In this document: positions 1 to 10,344 of the stretch, one piece after another | Numbering within the stretch: the first letter of the stretch is position 1 | How the letters are laid out: every line of letters begins with the position of its first letter | Position numbers and translations under genes: made by a program | The notes under the pieces: model-generated | The model's database searches: none | What the model was told of the DNA's origin: nothing | What the model saw: only the letters and a program-made list of their open reading frames with translations | Origin: Trichobilharzia regenti | Taxonomy: Eukaryota > Platyhelminthes > Trematoda > Strigeidida > Schistosomatidae | DNA: 64,000 bases | Assembly (NCBI GenBank): GCA_944472135.2 | Contig: OX235264.1 | Coordinates: 123,471,809 to 123,535,808, forward strand | Reading direction: 5' to 3'

Positions 1-2344
1 AGTGTTTCAAGGAGCATCACCCGAGTGATTCTAAACACTATTGTCGAGTCAGTGATCTCATACATTTGACATACATGGCAATTGCATTTCCACTGGCATT
101 TCGAATAGGCTGCAGGCTTCGACAGTGTCTGTCCTCGCTTCATAGTGGAGGTCAAATAGCCAGAATGCGATGTTGAGCAACGCGTAATGCAAGCTATCAC
201 ATATCAGGCACCAAAAAGTGCTCAGCCAATATGCAGAAGGAAGTGAGGTTAGGCTGGACATACTCTGCGGAGACTTCGAAAAGGAGTGGAATTCGAATAT
301 GAAGCGACGAGTTAGACGTGTTAAGGCGACATGAACACGTTGGTTTTAGGGGTACACAAATAGTCATGGGCAGTTGTGAGAACAGCTTCAAATGATGAGT
401 GGCATATAGTTCAATGTAGATGTGGCGATATGACATCATCCTCAAACCGATATTCCAACAATGGCGAATGTGAAAATAAATATATAGGTTTCGTGAAATG
501 TGAATTTTCATCACCTCGAAGATTTATTTTTCACCCTTGTGACGCCACCCGAGCAAAAATCAACACATGGCAATCCGCAAGAGGGTTCTTCTTGACCTAG
601 GTTTTGCGCTAGTCAACACTAGTCAGCAAAGAATAGCTGCAACACTGAAGGAAGTTATGTCCCATCTAAGAGTTGACCCCTGTTCAACCAGCGCTGCATT
701 CAGCGTCTTTACCACATAGCTAGCTATTCAGTCCCAAGAATGTCCTACTGTAGGGCAGTTTTGAGCATTCTGCTTAGAGATTAGTCAGAAATCAGCGTTG
801 TGTGTCTAGTCCTCCGACCGGTGCACTCTCAATTCTATCATTCAAGTTTGCATTGTGGCACCAATTTGAGTAGCTCGATCTCACAGTTCACTTCGAGTTG
901 TTGATATTATGTGGTTGAAAGCCTTGGTGAGGAAGCCTTTCACACATGTTTACTCGATTCGGCATTCGGTATTTATTCTCATCTACGAGACATTGCTCCA
1001 TTAGGATGAATTTCTTCACTGAGTTTCGCAAAACCAGTAATATTTCCGAAATCGAAATTGTAACCGACTATTCACAACTCTGAGCAAAATATCGTGAGAA
1101 TGTCTATCCTCACTTACTGTTAACAATAGCGTTGGCCTCACACTCAGAATATAATCTGAGTAGACAAATCACACGCATTTGTGAACAGATATTTCTCACA
1201 GACGATAATAAACCACACACATTCCTGAAACGTGTGAACTACAGCGAAACATCTCTCACAATTTCACAGAGTATGCTCAGATTATTCTCTTTTAATTCCA
1301 TTGAGCGAGAGTTTGTTCACATCCTTCGCTTTACATTATGACCACTGGACAAATTGCTTTCTGTGATTAAACAACACTTTTAATGGGGAAAAAAGTACCA
1401 TATTTCCGAGTTCCTAACTGTTTGCATACGTTTTAAGAAACAGCATGATTCGGAATATTCAGGAATGCATTCTTCATTTCATAATTCCCGATATTGTCAT
1501 GCATTACAGTGGCCGTTTTTCTGAGAATACTGTCTATGTTGTCTACTCAATCTCGGTTGTTCGAATAACCCCAGGTATAACAGTTTCTACTATTTGAAAG
1601 CGTTTTACGTTATGGTGGATTGAAACATTTCCCGTGTGAACGTATCTAGACTGTCTTCCAAACAAGTGAGAATGAACGAAATGTGTTCATCGGAGAATTT
1701 GGATGGCCTTGTCGGTATGTTCTCCATCCTTTTACAGCGGAAATTTCAGTAGTAACCAGTTGAGCACTGAGAATGCAATGATTTCGTGTTAAGACGGATT
1801 TCATCAGATTATGAGGCTGCATTAACTTCAAAATTTTGAGTAAGCTACCAACACGAATTCCAAAGTGAATCACTAACAGAAGGCCGACGGGAATTCACTT
1901 TTGGATTTAACGTCAAGACCATTTTCAATTACATGAAGAGGCTTTCTGTGATTTCCTTCTCCAGAAGATATTAGGAACATAAATATCTGGTAACTGTAAA
2001 TAAGGTGTCGATATTTTATAAGCTGAGAAGTGAACTGACGATTGAGATTTCCCAAAACCTTAACTTTTCTCACGATAATGACAACAAACTCAGAGGATCA
2101 ACAGGTTGACGAATATTATCATTCCGACAGAGTAGACATTTTCGTGATGTTTTCTGTATATTGTGAGAGGTTGATTGCAATGTTGCAACCAGCTGTGCCT
2201 CTAGCATTTTAAAAGTTGATGAACATGCGCTTTATTTCCAAAATGTGTACTTCACTTCGAAAATATCACGAAAAGAGCCACCGTGTGAATTGTGAGGCAC
2301 TGAAATATCTGATGGAATAAAATGTTATAGATTCACTAATTTTT

Positions 2345-2557
2345 TGCGTAGGTGGCACAGTGGTTAGGACTCTCGACGATCATGCACATGATCCGGGGTT
2401 TGAGCCCATACCGGCGCACTACAGATATCTATGGTCGACCTGCAAAATTTGGGCTACCGATATCCACGCTGAAAATTCCATACTTGTACCAAAAATATAG
2501 TGTGAAATCAAGCTGTTACCAAAAAAATAAATAAAATAAAAAAATAAAAAAAAAATT
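2345..2557 (+). mobile_element. tRNA-derived SINE, poly-A-tailed family
   Basis: A tRNA-like head begins near 2352 with GGTGGCACAGTGGTTAGGA, an A-box-like block. About 40 bp later comes GGGTTTGAGCCC (2395-2406), which fits a pol III B box. A body of about 100 bp follows and contains CTGAAAATTCCATACTTG. The element ends in an A-rich tail of about 40 bp (2517-2557) broken by single T residues. The related sequence in unit 2 (near 47665) lacks it, which supports an insertion. The same body occurs at 3336 and, on the minus strand, at 18621, 44619 and 59948. Confidence 0.75.
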
Positions 2558-2579
2558 GGTCATCTTTCCGAATATTCAG

Positions 2580-3250
2580 GGTCATAATGTGGTAATAATA
2601 CACACATATCTGAGAGTTAATTTCACAGGATTCCCAATGAATTGCAACTGCATCAGTGAGACATGCCGATGTATGTTGTTGTGAAGAATATATGATAGGA
2701 TGTCAATCAGGGTAACTTGCAATCAGTGCAACTGAAGATTTGTGTGAAGCTCAACGGAAATAGTCCAAATTACAAAAATATCTTTATAACATGAAACGTT
2801 TTCCCTGTCATTGTCTCACCAGCGTATGCCTGAAAGTGGTGAGAACACGACTTGTGTGTTAACAAGACATGGTCTATTGATGGAATCGTCGTTTGTGTGT
2901 ATTTACGGATTACTGTGACATGGTGGCCTGTTCCATGAAAATGTTGGCATTCCTGTCAGTGTCTGACGACTTCAAATGAATTCGATGCATGCCTTACCAT
3001 TTGGTGCTTATTATTAAATGTGACTTCGAAATGCTTCGGATATTACTCTATTTTGCTGCAAAATCAGCCAAAACTTTGTGCTGTAATGTTCTGCAACAAA
3101 TCAGCTTTCGAATAGAAGGAGGTACCAGATTGGATTATATCGAAAACATACGCAGGAGGAAATTCGAAGTGAGACGAAAACATGGACTCTCAGAACATCA
3201 GGTGGTTTTATGTATCTAACCAAATTTTCCATGGATTCATTAATCACTAA
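2580..3250 (+). repeat. Dispersed module M, diverged copy
   Basis: This is one of at least six copies of a module of about 0.5-0.6 kb (13940-14500, 28980-29530, 40090-40650, 47990-48420, 52430-53000). Recognisable blocks are a stretch around 2845-2900 related to the 'acgagacatgatttattcac' block of the other copies, and a stretch from 2985 that opens with an ATG. A small ORF of about 70 codons often starts there, but its length and C-terminus differ between copies, and it is broken at 52700. I treat it as non-coding. Confidence 0.5.
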
Positions 3251-3335
3251 GAAGTGAACTGAGATGACCATACATGTCTATTCCGTCAATCTTTCGAAAT
3301 GTTTGGTCACTGAAACGAAACTGAACATACTAAAG

Positions 3336-3500
3336 AGTCGGTGGTACAGTGATTAGGAATCCCACCGACACATACCTGAGATCTATGGTCGGTCTGCAAA
3401 ATTCGGCCTACCAATATCAAAGGCTGAAAATTCAATAATTTCACCGACAATACGGTGTGGAATTAAGCTGTTATCAAAAATAAATATATACAACAAAATT
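3336..3500 (+). mobile_element. tRNA-derived SINE, decayed copy
   Basis: It begins with GGTGGTACAGTGATTAGGA, a mutated version of the A-box block at 2352. The interval that should carry the B box is shortened. The body then matches the SINE at 2345 (ATCTATGGTCGGTCTGC, GGCTGAAAATTCAATAATT) and ends in a short A/T-rich tail (TCAAAAATAAATATATA). Confidence 0.65.
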
Positions 3501-4200
3501 AGAAGAATCCTCATATAATCAATTGTTAGGGAATGGCATTTCAATCATTTAAGTAATATGTTATTTGCATCTACGTGGAAAGAGAAAGACGCCAAGAAAT
3601 TGTCGTAATTGTTCACATCTTTCATTTCATTGGTATAGTGAAAAACAACTTTATGTTAACGTTCACTAAGACTATCACGAATACCTGAAAGACCCACTGT
3701 ATTGGAACACACCGGTAAATAAATTAGTTCTAATCAAGTAGCGATTAATCTAGCTGTAGAACGGTGACTGAGTGTCTCAGTGTCTGCAGACGTGTAGGCC
3801 CAGTATCGTCATTCCGCAGTTAGATAAAAGAGTTAAACTAAACTCCTCTACAGAACAAAACACATCACTGAATTACACAGAATAATTCGTCATCATTCAA
3901 TTTCGGACGTCAAAATATTATGAATAGAATTCTGTAGGTTCAATGTTGAATCAGCAGTGTAAGGATATCTTTAGACCATCACAACTGCGTTGACAAAGAT
4001 AAAACGTGACATCTGATTCGAAGCCCGCAAAAAATTTCACTGTTCATCCAACTCACTATGATGCATAGACAAATAGTCAGGTATGAAAAGTACTAGCACA
4101 TTCAAAATAATTGCAATGGACGACCGAGTTGAAGACTTATAAATACCCTACAAATATACTATTTTCAATGACAGAGGTGGCCAGACTGTCAAATACCTGG

Positions 4201-5700
4201 ACACGGACATAATTACAATCAGTACGAATCCTTATTAACAGTTGAAATGAATTTCAAGTATTTGTGAATTATTAAAGAGTTCTCTCGGTCTACGTGATCA
4301 TCAAAACGTGAGATAAAATAATTCGGCTTTGTCATGCGTGTTTGAATCCACTCAGTGTTCTCAGGAAATAATGCAGCACACCCATCGCCGGGCTTAGTGA
4401 CAGTAGATGACAGATTGAATAACAGTCTCCAATATTAACACACATATGAATCCGACCACATAAAGAACTGTGTGAAACAGTTCGCCTTCATTCCTGGTAA
4501 CTCATACTGTGATTGTTTCCTCACTAACCACTAGTGTTTACCTGAACTCCATCTTCACAGTACTTTCCGTCATGCAGATCAACACGAATCAAACAACCTC
4601 CTGATTTTATCGGCCTCTAGGCACACAGAGATATTATTCTCATCAGTATATTAAATCCTGATGATTCTGGTGAGTGTGCAGCTGTTCAGATATTAATTTG
4701 ATCGACAATTGCGATGAATAAACAGTCAGTTAATTGTGAAATACTCGTGCATTACTACATCACTGTACACTAATCCCAGTCGTTGGAATTATCAATCGCG
4801 TCCGGAAATCGTCATATTACACACCTGGCGTAAAGGCGAGGACTGCATTTCAGTCAGGGGTTATGATGTGCATGCATGACTTTGAATGAAATTATTCGAT
4901 GATTCTGCATCCATATTGATGGCTGATACTATGGTTCTAATCACCTCAGATTATTGGGCAACTGCAGATTGATTCGAAATCATCTACTAGTTGCACACAA
5001 TTGTCATGAAGTAGTTTCACCGCTTATTTCAGCTCGACTACATTGACGCTATAGCATCTGAGTGATTTCAGACAGAGTGTGATACCACATTCATCACAAT
5101 GTTGTTCTGACTACGCTGCGATACACTGAATGTGAAATACCACATAATTGAGGAACACCTGCTTCATGAAATACCATCTGTGGAACGATACACTGAAATG
5201 CACTGATACACATCACTATGTCTCAATGGATTTCACAACAGTTTCAAGGCAACGACGAAAGAAATTCGGCATTCTCGATGAAAGTAAAGACAAAGAGCTA
5301 CTGTCAAGCAGTCACAATGTCTAGCGATTGTGATCACGGGACACATCAGATCGTATTCAGGAATAGAGTACTGCTTATTTACAACCACGATTGCCTGTTA
5401 ATGTAATAGAATCATCACTCAGTCAATTCAGGGTGAGGCTTTGTTACGTTGATAGTCACAGCTCAGATTGACTTCTAATAAATCGTCTAACACTCCACAA
5501 CCACTAGTTAATTGACATCTTGTGTCGGGTACACGCAGTGGGAATGCCTGACGTATCGAACACATTCCAAATGACGTTCATCAGCGAGTGGTGACATCTA
5601 GATTTGAGGAAATGACAATCATTGCACTAGCCCACACAATTTCAACATCCATCAATTTTCACAGAAGTAATAGCGAGCAGAAATCGAGATGCAGAACACA
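4201..5700. repeat. Segment S, outer arm of the gene-pair palindrome
   Basis: This stretch recurs at 30351-31850 and 53809-55310. It recurs inverted after the LINE at about 10311-11165 and at the window end (about 63660-64000). I see no gene in it. A 62-codon ORF near 5218 is present in related copies, but its start and end move and it lies in the palindrome arm. The stretch 4560-4690 is related to 23500-23630. Confidence 0.7.
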
Positions 5701-5831
5701 GTGAATAGACAAATATGTTTATTATTACATCACACTGCACAAAATGATTACAAGCAAAATGTTAATCTACTGAACTACATACATTACAAATACAGGTGAT
5801 GCGATTCTCCGCTCGTTGACTAAGCCACCAA

Positions 5832-6075
5832 TCACTGCAACCTCAATCGTGACCCTGATGAAATGGAACCAAAAGACAAAACAGACATTGAAGGCACTTC
5901 ATACACAACAAATTCATATCATCAACAGTTAGTCAATTAGTTCAACTATCTTGAATTACTCACGTTTGTCAATTGGAACAGTGTCCTGTGCCACAGCGGC
6001 GAACACTGTGATCACTTGGATTAGGAAGATGACGACACCGATGGCCAATCTAGATCGTAGACACTTCGACTGCAT
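5832..6075 (-). CDS. Putative small secreted peptide, copy 1 minus; first ATG lost
   Basis: Two exons on the minus strand: exon 1 from 6075 to 5964, intron 5963-5855, exon 2 from 5854 to the TGA at 5834-5832. The family's usual first codon (6081-6079) is ACG here, so I start at the next in-frame ATG, two codons later (MQSKCLRS). The signal-like core and the QDTVPIDK tail are intact, and the donor is C|GTGAGT. The downstream Cys-containing alternative frame seen in some copies is broken by a 1-nt deletion (CGAGCGGAG). An AATAAA signal lies at 5723-5718 on the minus strand. It is divergent from the copy at 6505. The start-codon loss is shared with the copy at 31980-32223. Product and function are unknown. 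Confidence 0.65.
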
Positions 6076-6504
6076 TCTCGTTTCTCTGGATACTGACTGT
6101 CAAGCTGCCATAAACGATCATCTTTACTCCACAATATTTATACCGTTTTCTGTGCACCTGCCGACACATTCATGCTGAAGTGTCTCAAGACGTGGTGGCA
6201 TGTCTCATTTGTGTGGGTGTAATGTCAATTAGGGGTCGAACTATTTAAGAAATTCATATGCATCGTCCGATATCATGGACAATTTGTGAGATCGGACGTG
6301 ATTTGATTGGCGAAATTGAAATTGTGGACAGGTATGCTGATTCTTTACACCGCTCTCTACTTTACTCTAAACACACATGTGAGATATGTCTCTTAATCTT
6401 ATAACACATCAGCATGTGTGGGTGGGTGAATGTGCGTAAAATGGTATAAAAAGGCTGTGGTGATATGATCGTGTATGATAGCTTGACAATCAGTATCCAT
6501 AGAA
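6076..6504. promoter_or_regulatory. Bidirectional promoter of gene pair 1
   Basis: This interval separates two divergently transcribed exon 1 copies. The minus-strand TATA box (GGTATAAATA) covers 6142-6135, and the plus-strand TATA (TATAAAAAGG) starts at 6445. They lie 61 and 60 bp from the ancestral ATG positions. Between them is an inverted repeat, CGTCCGAT (6264-6271) and ATCGGACG (6291-6298), with a 19-bp loop, next to CATATGCAT. These elements recur in all four gene pairs. Transcription itself is inferred. Confidence 0.7.
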
Positions 6505-6754
6505 ATGAGAATGCAGTCGAAGTGTCTACGATCTAGATTGGCCATCGGTGTCGTCATCTTCCTCATTCAAGTGATCACAGTGTTCGCCGCTGTGGCACAG
6601 CACACTGTTCCAATTGACAAACGTGAGTAATTCAAGATAATTCAACTAATTGACTAACTGTTGATGATATGAATTTGTTGTGTATGAAGTGCCTTCAATG
6701 TCTGTTTTGTCTTTTGGTTCCATTTCATCAGGGTCACGATTGAGGTTGCAGTGA
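6505..6754 (+). CDS. Putative small secreted peptide, copy 1 plus
   Basis: Reference copy for the family. Exon 1 is 6505-6622 (118 nt, 39 codons plus 1 nt). Residues 1-12 are basic (MRMQSKCLRS). Residues 13-28 form one hydrophobic stretch (AIGVVIFLIQV). FAAVA then offers an A-V-A signal-peptidase site, followed by QHTVPIDK. The donor AAAC|GTGAGT and the pyrimidine-rich acceptor CATTTCATCAG|G (6721-6731) bound a 109-nt intron. The best-consensus splice gives a 46-residue product ending KRSRLRLQ, with stop at 6752-6754. Two other in-frame pairings (donor at 6627 with acceptor at 6731, or donor at 6623 with acceptor at 6751) give about 71 or 63 residues ending in RITCVCNVCSSVD, with stop at 6823-6825. 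AATAAA is at 6864-6869. The His in QHT is specific to this copy and the one at 32653. I do not recognise the family. Confidence 0.75.
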
Positions 6755-7088
6755 TTGGTGGCTTAGTCAACGAGGTTGAGAATCGCATCACCTGTGTTTG
6801 TAATGTATGTAGTTCAGTAGATTAACATTTTGCTTGTAATCATTTTGTGCAGTGTGATGTAATAATAAACATTTTTGTCTATTCACTGTGTTCTGCATCT
6901 CGATTTCTGCTCGCTATCACATCTTTTAAAATTGGTGGAAGTTGAAACTCTTTGGGCTAGTGCAATGATTGTGATTTCCTGAAATCTCGTTGTCGCAGCT
7001 CTTTGAGGAGCGTTATCTGCACTGCCTTAGATATGTCAGTTGTTTCCACTGCGTGTAACCGACACAAGATCTCAATTCACTACTGGTT

Positions 7089-10000
7089 AATAATAATAAT
7101 TTTTGCTTTATTCCATAAACAGTACTAATGATACAGCAAGGAATTTTCAGCATTCAGTACAATATTGCATCTATTTACTCAAAAACGACCAAAACATTAT
7201 AAATACACATTACATAATAATAATAATAAAGCGATTGTTACAGCAGCTACATAGCAAAATATTGTATGCATTACGGTGATAAATATGCATAAAGTATAAA
7301 ATTGTAATAATAATAGTAATACCAACTAAATAAAATAGCAGAGTAATAATTAAACGATAGAAAGTGTGACACCAAAAAACACAGAAAGATGAACGATGAA
7401 AGGGTCGATTCACTGTGCTAATTACATAGTAACTTGTAAGTTTCACGTCTAACAGAGTCTTCGTCACATAAAGTACGGCTAAATAGGGTATTGTAGAATT
7501 TCTATACTTAGTGGTACGAGCATATAACTTTTTATATTGACTTCTCGTCCTACCTGATGAGATACAAGGGGACAGGTGTGAATAAAGGGGGTGCAGAGGG
7601 TCTGACAGTATAGCCTTTGCCCATTTCGTACAGGAATTTATATGCCTCTCGACTATAGTATTAGCGAGCTCATGCAGTGGCAGACCACAAGCTCTACTCA
7701 CAGCATTTAATACTCTTCGTAATATGATATAATCTTTTTTGAGAAGCCCAGGAAAGATTAATGGAGAGCAATAGAGTACAATAGGTAAAATACAGGAGTT
7801 TAAAAATTGCAAAACTAAAGGTTGGTTGATACCTGATTGTCTTAACTTTTTAATGTAGAAGGTAAGACGAAACATTTTCTTAGAGATAGATAAGATATGT
7901 GATGACCATGAAAGGTCAGAGGAAAGAACTAATCCAAGGTATTTAATGCTTGATTTGGTTTCAATTTCCGTGCCATCTATGCTACAGGGATCATGCGAGT
8001 TAACTAGTTCAAGTAAGTCACGTCGATGCTTGAAAGTAAAGTCAAGTGCCTGACATTTGGAAGGATTTAATATAAGACCATTTGACTTGGACCAGTTGTT
8101 GATGTCCAACAGAAAGCTATTAAGTTTGGAGCTGTCAGACTCGGAAGTGATAGGCAGTGATACAGTCAGATCATCTGCATATTTGACAAAGTTAGTTTCG
8201 TTTGAATGAGGCAGGTCATGTAGGAAGAAAGAAAAAAGAAAAGGAGAGAGGACAGCACCTTGTGGAACACCGGATTTTGTAAGCGAGGTAGAGGAAGATT
8301 TGCCGTTATATACAGTATACTGCATTCTATCAGAAAAATAGGAATGCAACCAACTCTTAGCCCAGGATCCTGTTTGTGTCAACGATAGCTTATTTAACAA
8401 AAGGCCCCTAGGTACAGAGTCAAAAGCAGATGTGTAGTCTAAGAAAGCACTACGAACATATTTAGCACCTTTGTCTAAACAAGAGACAACATTGTGATAT
8501 AAGACAACCGCAGCATCCAAGGTACTTCTACCATGTTTGTATGCAAATTGTTTAGGATCATTAAAAGGTTTCAAAGCGGGTTCAAGACGAAGTAAAAGTA
8601 ATTTTTCCATCAATTTTAAAAAGGGGGAAGTAATTGCAATAGGCCGAAATTTAATATCAGAACCAGAAGATGGTTTTGATATAGGGATAATTTTAATGTT
8701 TTTCCATGCAAAAGGTAGAACGTTACCGGAAAAAGAAGCATTAAAAATGTTAGTAAGAGGATAACACAAAATATCAGCACAATTCCTGAGGACAATGGCA
8801 GGTATGCCGTCAGGACCAAGGCTTTGAGAAGGCTTAAGAGACCGGAGACATTTAAGCACATCAAGGGTATTAAAACCACTAAAGTTATTGTCAATATGAT
8901 TTGTATCATTTGGAAGGGTATCAACAGAAGAGCGTATGAAAGATTTATTAAGAGTGTCAACATTAAGAGATGGAACAGAAATACATCGCTTACCGTTAGT
9001 AATTTCTTTGAAAAGTTTCCATAAATTAGAAGGGGTTTTACATGACAAAAATCTTTGATTATATAAAACACTTAGTCTTTTCATTTCCAGTTTTATCAGA
9101 GTGTTTAACTTTTTTACACCAGGCTTATCATTTGTTTTGAACAACAGTTCTTTATCTCTACGTAGCTTTTTGAGATATGGCGAAGATAAGCGATCAAATC
9201 GAATGAATAATGTTTCTTTAGGACAACATATTTCGAAACAGAATTTAAGATAATCGGTAGTGTTTGTGATTGTTTCATCTAATGTTTGTTCTGTAAATAA
9301 GTCCCAGTTAGTGTCTTTCAACATGCATCTGAGCTTGTCTAGGTTGTCTTGTGAGTAGCATCTCCGTTGAACTTTACTGTAGAGGTGAGAGAGGACACCT
9401 TTGTGTGATTTGGAATATATTTTAGGCAGTGCACGTATGATACAGTGGTCAGAGTTAAGTAGAGGAGCACGTTTGCGAGCTTCATATATACCAACATCAT
9501 TGATAAATACTAGATCCAGTGTTTTACCAAGACGGGTGGCAAAGTTAACAATATTGTCATGACCAAGTGATATAAGGAAGGAGCAATCGCTTCCATTGAA
9601 GTCGCCAGTTACTATTGATAAAGAGTTCTCGAAGCAAGCTGCAGCAAAAGCGGTGAATTCATCAGCGAACATAGATAAATCCAATATGGTACAGCCAGGA
9701 GAGACATAAACATTAGAAATATAAATGAATTTGTATTTTGACAGGTGTTTCGGGCGACATCTCACAGTGATGCAATCAATGTAGTCATTCGAGAATTTGA
9801 AACAAACTTTGTTTGAAATGGACCATTTTGAGTGAATAAAAGTTGCAACACCTCCGCCACATTTTTTCTTGGAACAAACACGGTCTTGTCGGAATACATT
9901 AAAATTGTTTAGAGACACAATATTGTCATCGTATGAGTCATGGAGCCAGGTTTCTTGTAGAGTGACAATACCAGTATTGTGGTAAATTCCGGACGACAAC

Positions 10001-10310
10001 AGGGACTGAAAATGCAGAATTTTGTTAGGCAGGGAGCGGCAGTTGGTACTAATGATAACTGGAACAGTGGCGTGATGTATGGGTGTAGATTTTAATGCAC
10101 GCTGCCAACCTCCATGGTGCTTTTTCTTGAGTTTATTGCAAATATGAAAGTTTTTGGGTTTAAAACGTTTTATAAAATCCCGGGAGTGAATAATACGATT
10201 AGAATGCATAATGTGATATGTAAACACCAATAAAATATGAGTAAATAAATGCAAAATGTACATGGAATGTAGTAGCTCGAAATGTTCAAACAGGACGCCA
10301 AGGTCGTTCC
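7089..10310 (-). mobile_element. CR1-like non-LTR retrotransposon, unit 1
   Basis: The element is inserted into ACTACTGGTT|GTGGAGTGTT. The uninterrupted site is seen at about 15207, 41360, 56685 and 63650. Its 3' end (plus-strand left) carries AATAAA followed by a short TTA/ATT repeat and no long poly-A, as is usual for CR1-type elements. Its 5' end is near 10310. There is no ORF1 and no clear long target-site duplication, so it is probably 5'-truncated just upstream of ORF2. The same insertion point at 33237 shows that it was present before the unit duplicated. Confidence 0.9.
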
Positions 10311-10344
10311 GTTGAGGTGTGTTAGACGATTTATTAGAAGTCAA
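7210..10344 (-). CDS. CR1-like LINE ORF2: AP endonuclease and reverse transcriptase
   Basis: An open frame of 1044 codons with no internal stop. The first 11 or so codons, including the nominal ATG, come from flanking host DNA, so the true start is unknown. An unrecognised leader spans residues 12-90. The AP-like endonuclease covers about 95-305: STNCRSL at 99-105, QETWL at 130-134, TGDFNG at 246-251 and NSDH at 297-300. The reverse transcriptase covers about 500-780: LGPDGIP at 509-515, motif A FLDYTSAFD at 634-642, motif B GVPQGAVLSP at 692-701 and motif C YADD at 722-725. These catalytic motifs are all present. The last 60-70 residues are hydrophobic, low-complexity translation of AT-rich DNA and may be 3'UTR read by chance. 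The length fits CR1-clade ORF2 proteins. It could be a recently active source or a recent copy. Confidence 0.9.
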   Translation of the reverse strand: MTSNKSSNTPQRNDLGVLFEHFELLHSMYILHLFTHILLVFTYHIMHSNRIIHSRDFIKRFKPKNFHICNKLKKKHHGGWQRALKSTPIHHATVPVIISTNCRSLPNKILHFQSLLSSGIYHNTGIVTLQETWLHDSYDDNIVSLNNFNVFRQDRVCSKKKCGGGVATFIHSKWSISNKVCFKFSNDYIDCITVRCRPKHLSKYKFIYISNVYVSPGCTILDLSMFADEFTAFAAACFENSLSIVTGDFNGSDCSFLISLGHDNIVNFATRLGKTLDLVFINDVGIYEARKRAPLLNSDHCIIRALPKIYSKSHKGVLSHLYSKVQRRCYSQDNLDKLRCMLKDTNWDLFTEQTLDETITNTTDYLKFCFEICCPKETLFIRFDRLSSPYLKKLRRDKELLFKTNDKPGVKKLNTLIKLEMKRLSVLYNQRFLSCKTPSNLWKLFKEITNGKRCISVPSLNVDTLNKSFIRSSVDTLPNDTNHIDNNFSGFNTLDVLKCLRSLKPSQSLGPDGIPAIVLRNCADILCYPLTNIFNASFSGNVLPFAWKNIKIIPISKPSSGSDIKFRPIAITSPFLKLMEKLLLLRLEPALKPFNDPKQFAYKHGRSTLDAAVVLYHNVVSCLDKGAKYVRSAFLDYTSAFDSVPRGLLLNKLSLTQTGSWAKSWLHSYFSDRMQYTVYNGKSSSTSLTKSGVPQGAVLSPFLFSFFLHDLPHSNETNFVKYADDLTVSLPITSESDSSKLNSFLLDINNWSKSNGLILNPSKCQALDFTFKHRRDLLELVNSHDPCSIDGTEIETKSSIKYLGLVLSSDLSWSSHILSISKKMFRLTFYIKKLRQSGINQPLVLQFLNSCILPIVLYCSPLIFPGLLKKDYIILRRVLNAVSRACGLPLHELANTIVERHINSCTKWAKAILSDPLHPLYSHLSPCISSGRTRSQYKKLYARTTKYRNSTIPYLAVLYVTKTLLDVKLTSYYVISTVNRPFHRSSFCVFWCHTFYRLIITLLFYLVGITIIITILYFMHIYHRNAYNILLCSCCNNRFIIIIM

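Larger units (their letters stand above)
1..4200. repeat. Partial, diverged array unit (unit 0)
   Basis: This is the left end of the tandem array, in a more diverged state than units 1 and 2. Bases 1-560 resemble 16730-17170 and 42890-43320. Bases 600-1350 resemble 11940-12560. Bases 1640-1880 resemble the reverse complement of 17180-17470. Bases 2190-3250 resemble 47510-48420, and 3700-4200 resemble 29735-30350. Two SINEs interrupt it. No convincing host gene was found; the short ORFs here are not conserved in the related copies. Confidence 0.6.

Noticed and set aside
2352..2420. Possible tRNA gene
   Set aside because: The A- and B-box-like blocks lack a convincing cloverleaf and are followed by a SINE body and A-rich tail. 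The same head occurs in other SINE copies.
5166..5406. ORFs of 60-85 codons containing QQFQGNDERNSAFSM in segment S (also at 31297 and 63751)
   Set aside because: Start and end differ between copies, there is no signal peptide or motif, and the same DNA exists in both orientations within the palindromes.
5951..6178. Conserved 75-90-codon ORFs beginning MNYSRLSIG opposite the gene copies
   Set aside because: They are the antisense of exon 1. Their conservation is explained by the signal-peptide exon and its splice donor on the other strand.
8537..9071. Additional ORFs of 66-151 codons inside the LINE
   Set aside because: They are other-frame shadows of the ORF2 protein, duplicated with it at 34683-35217.
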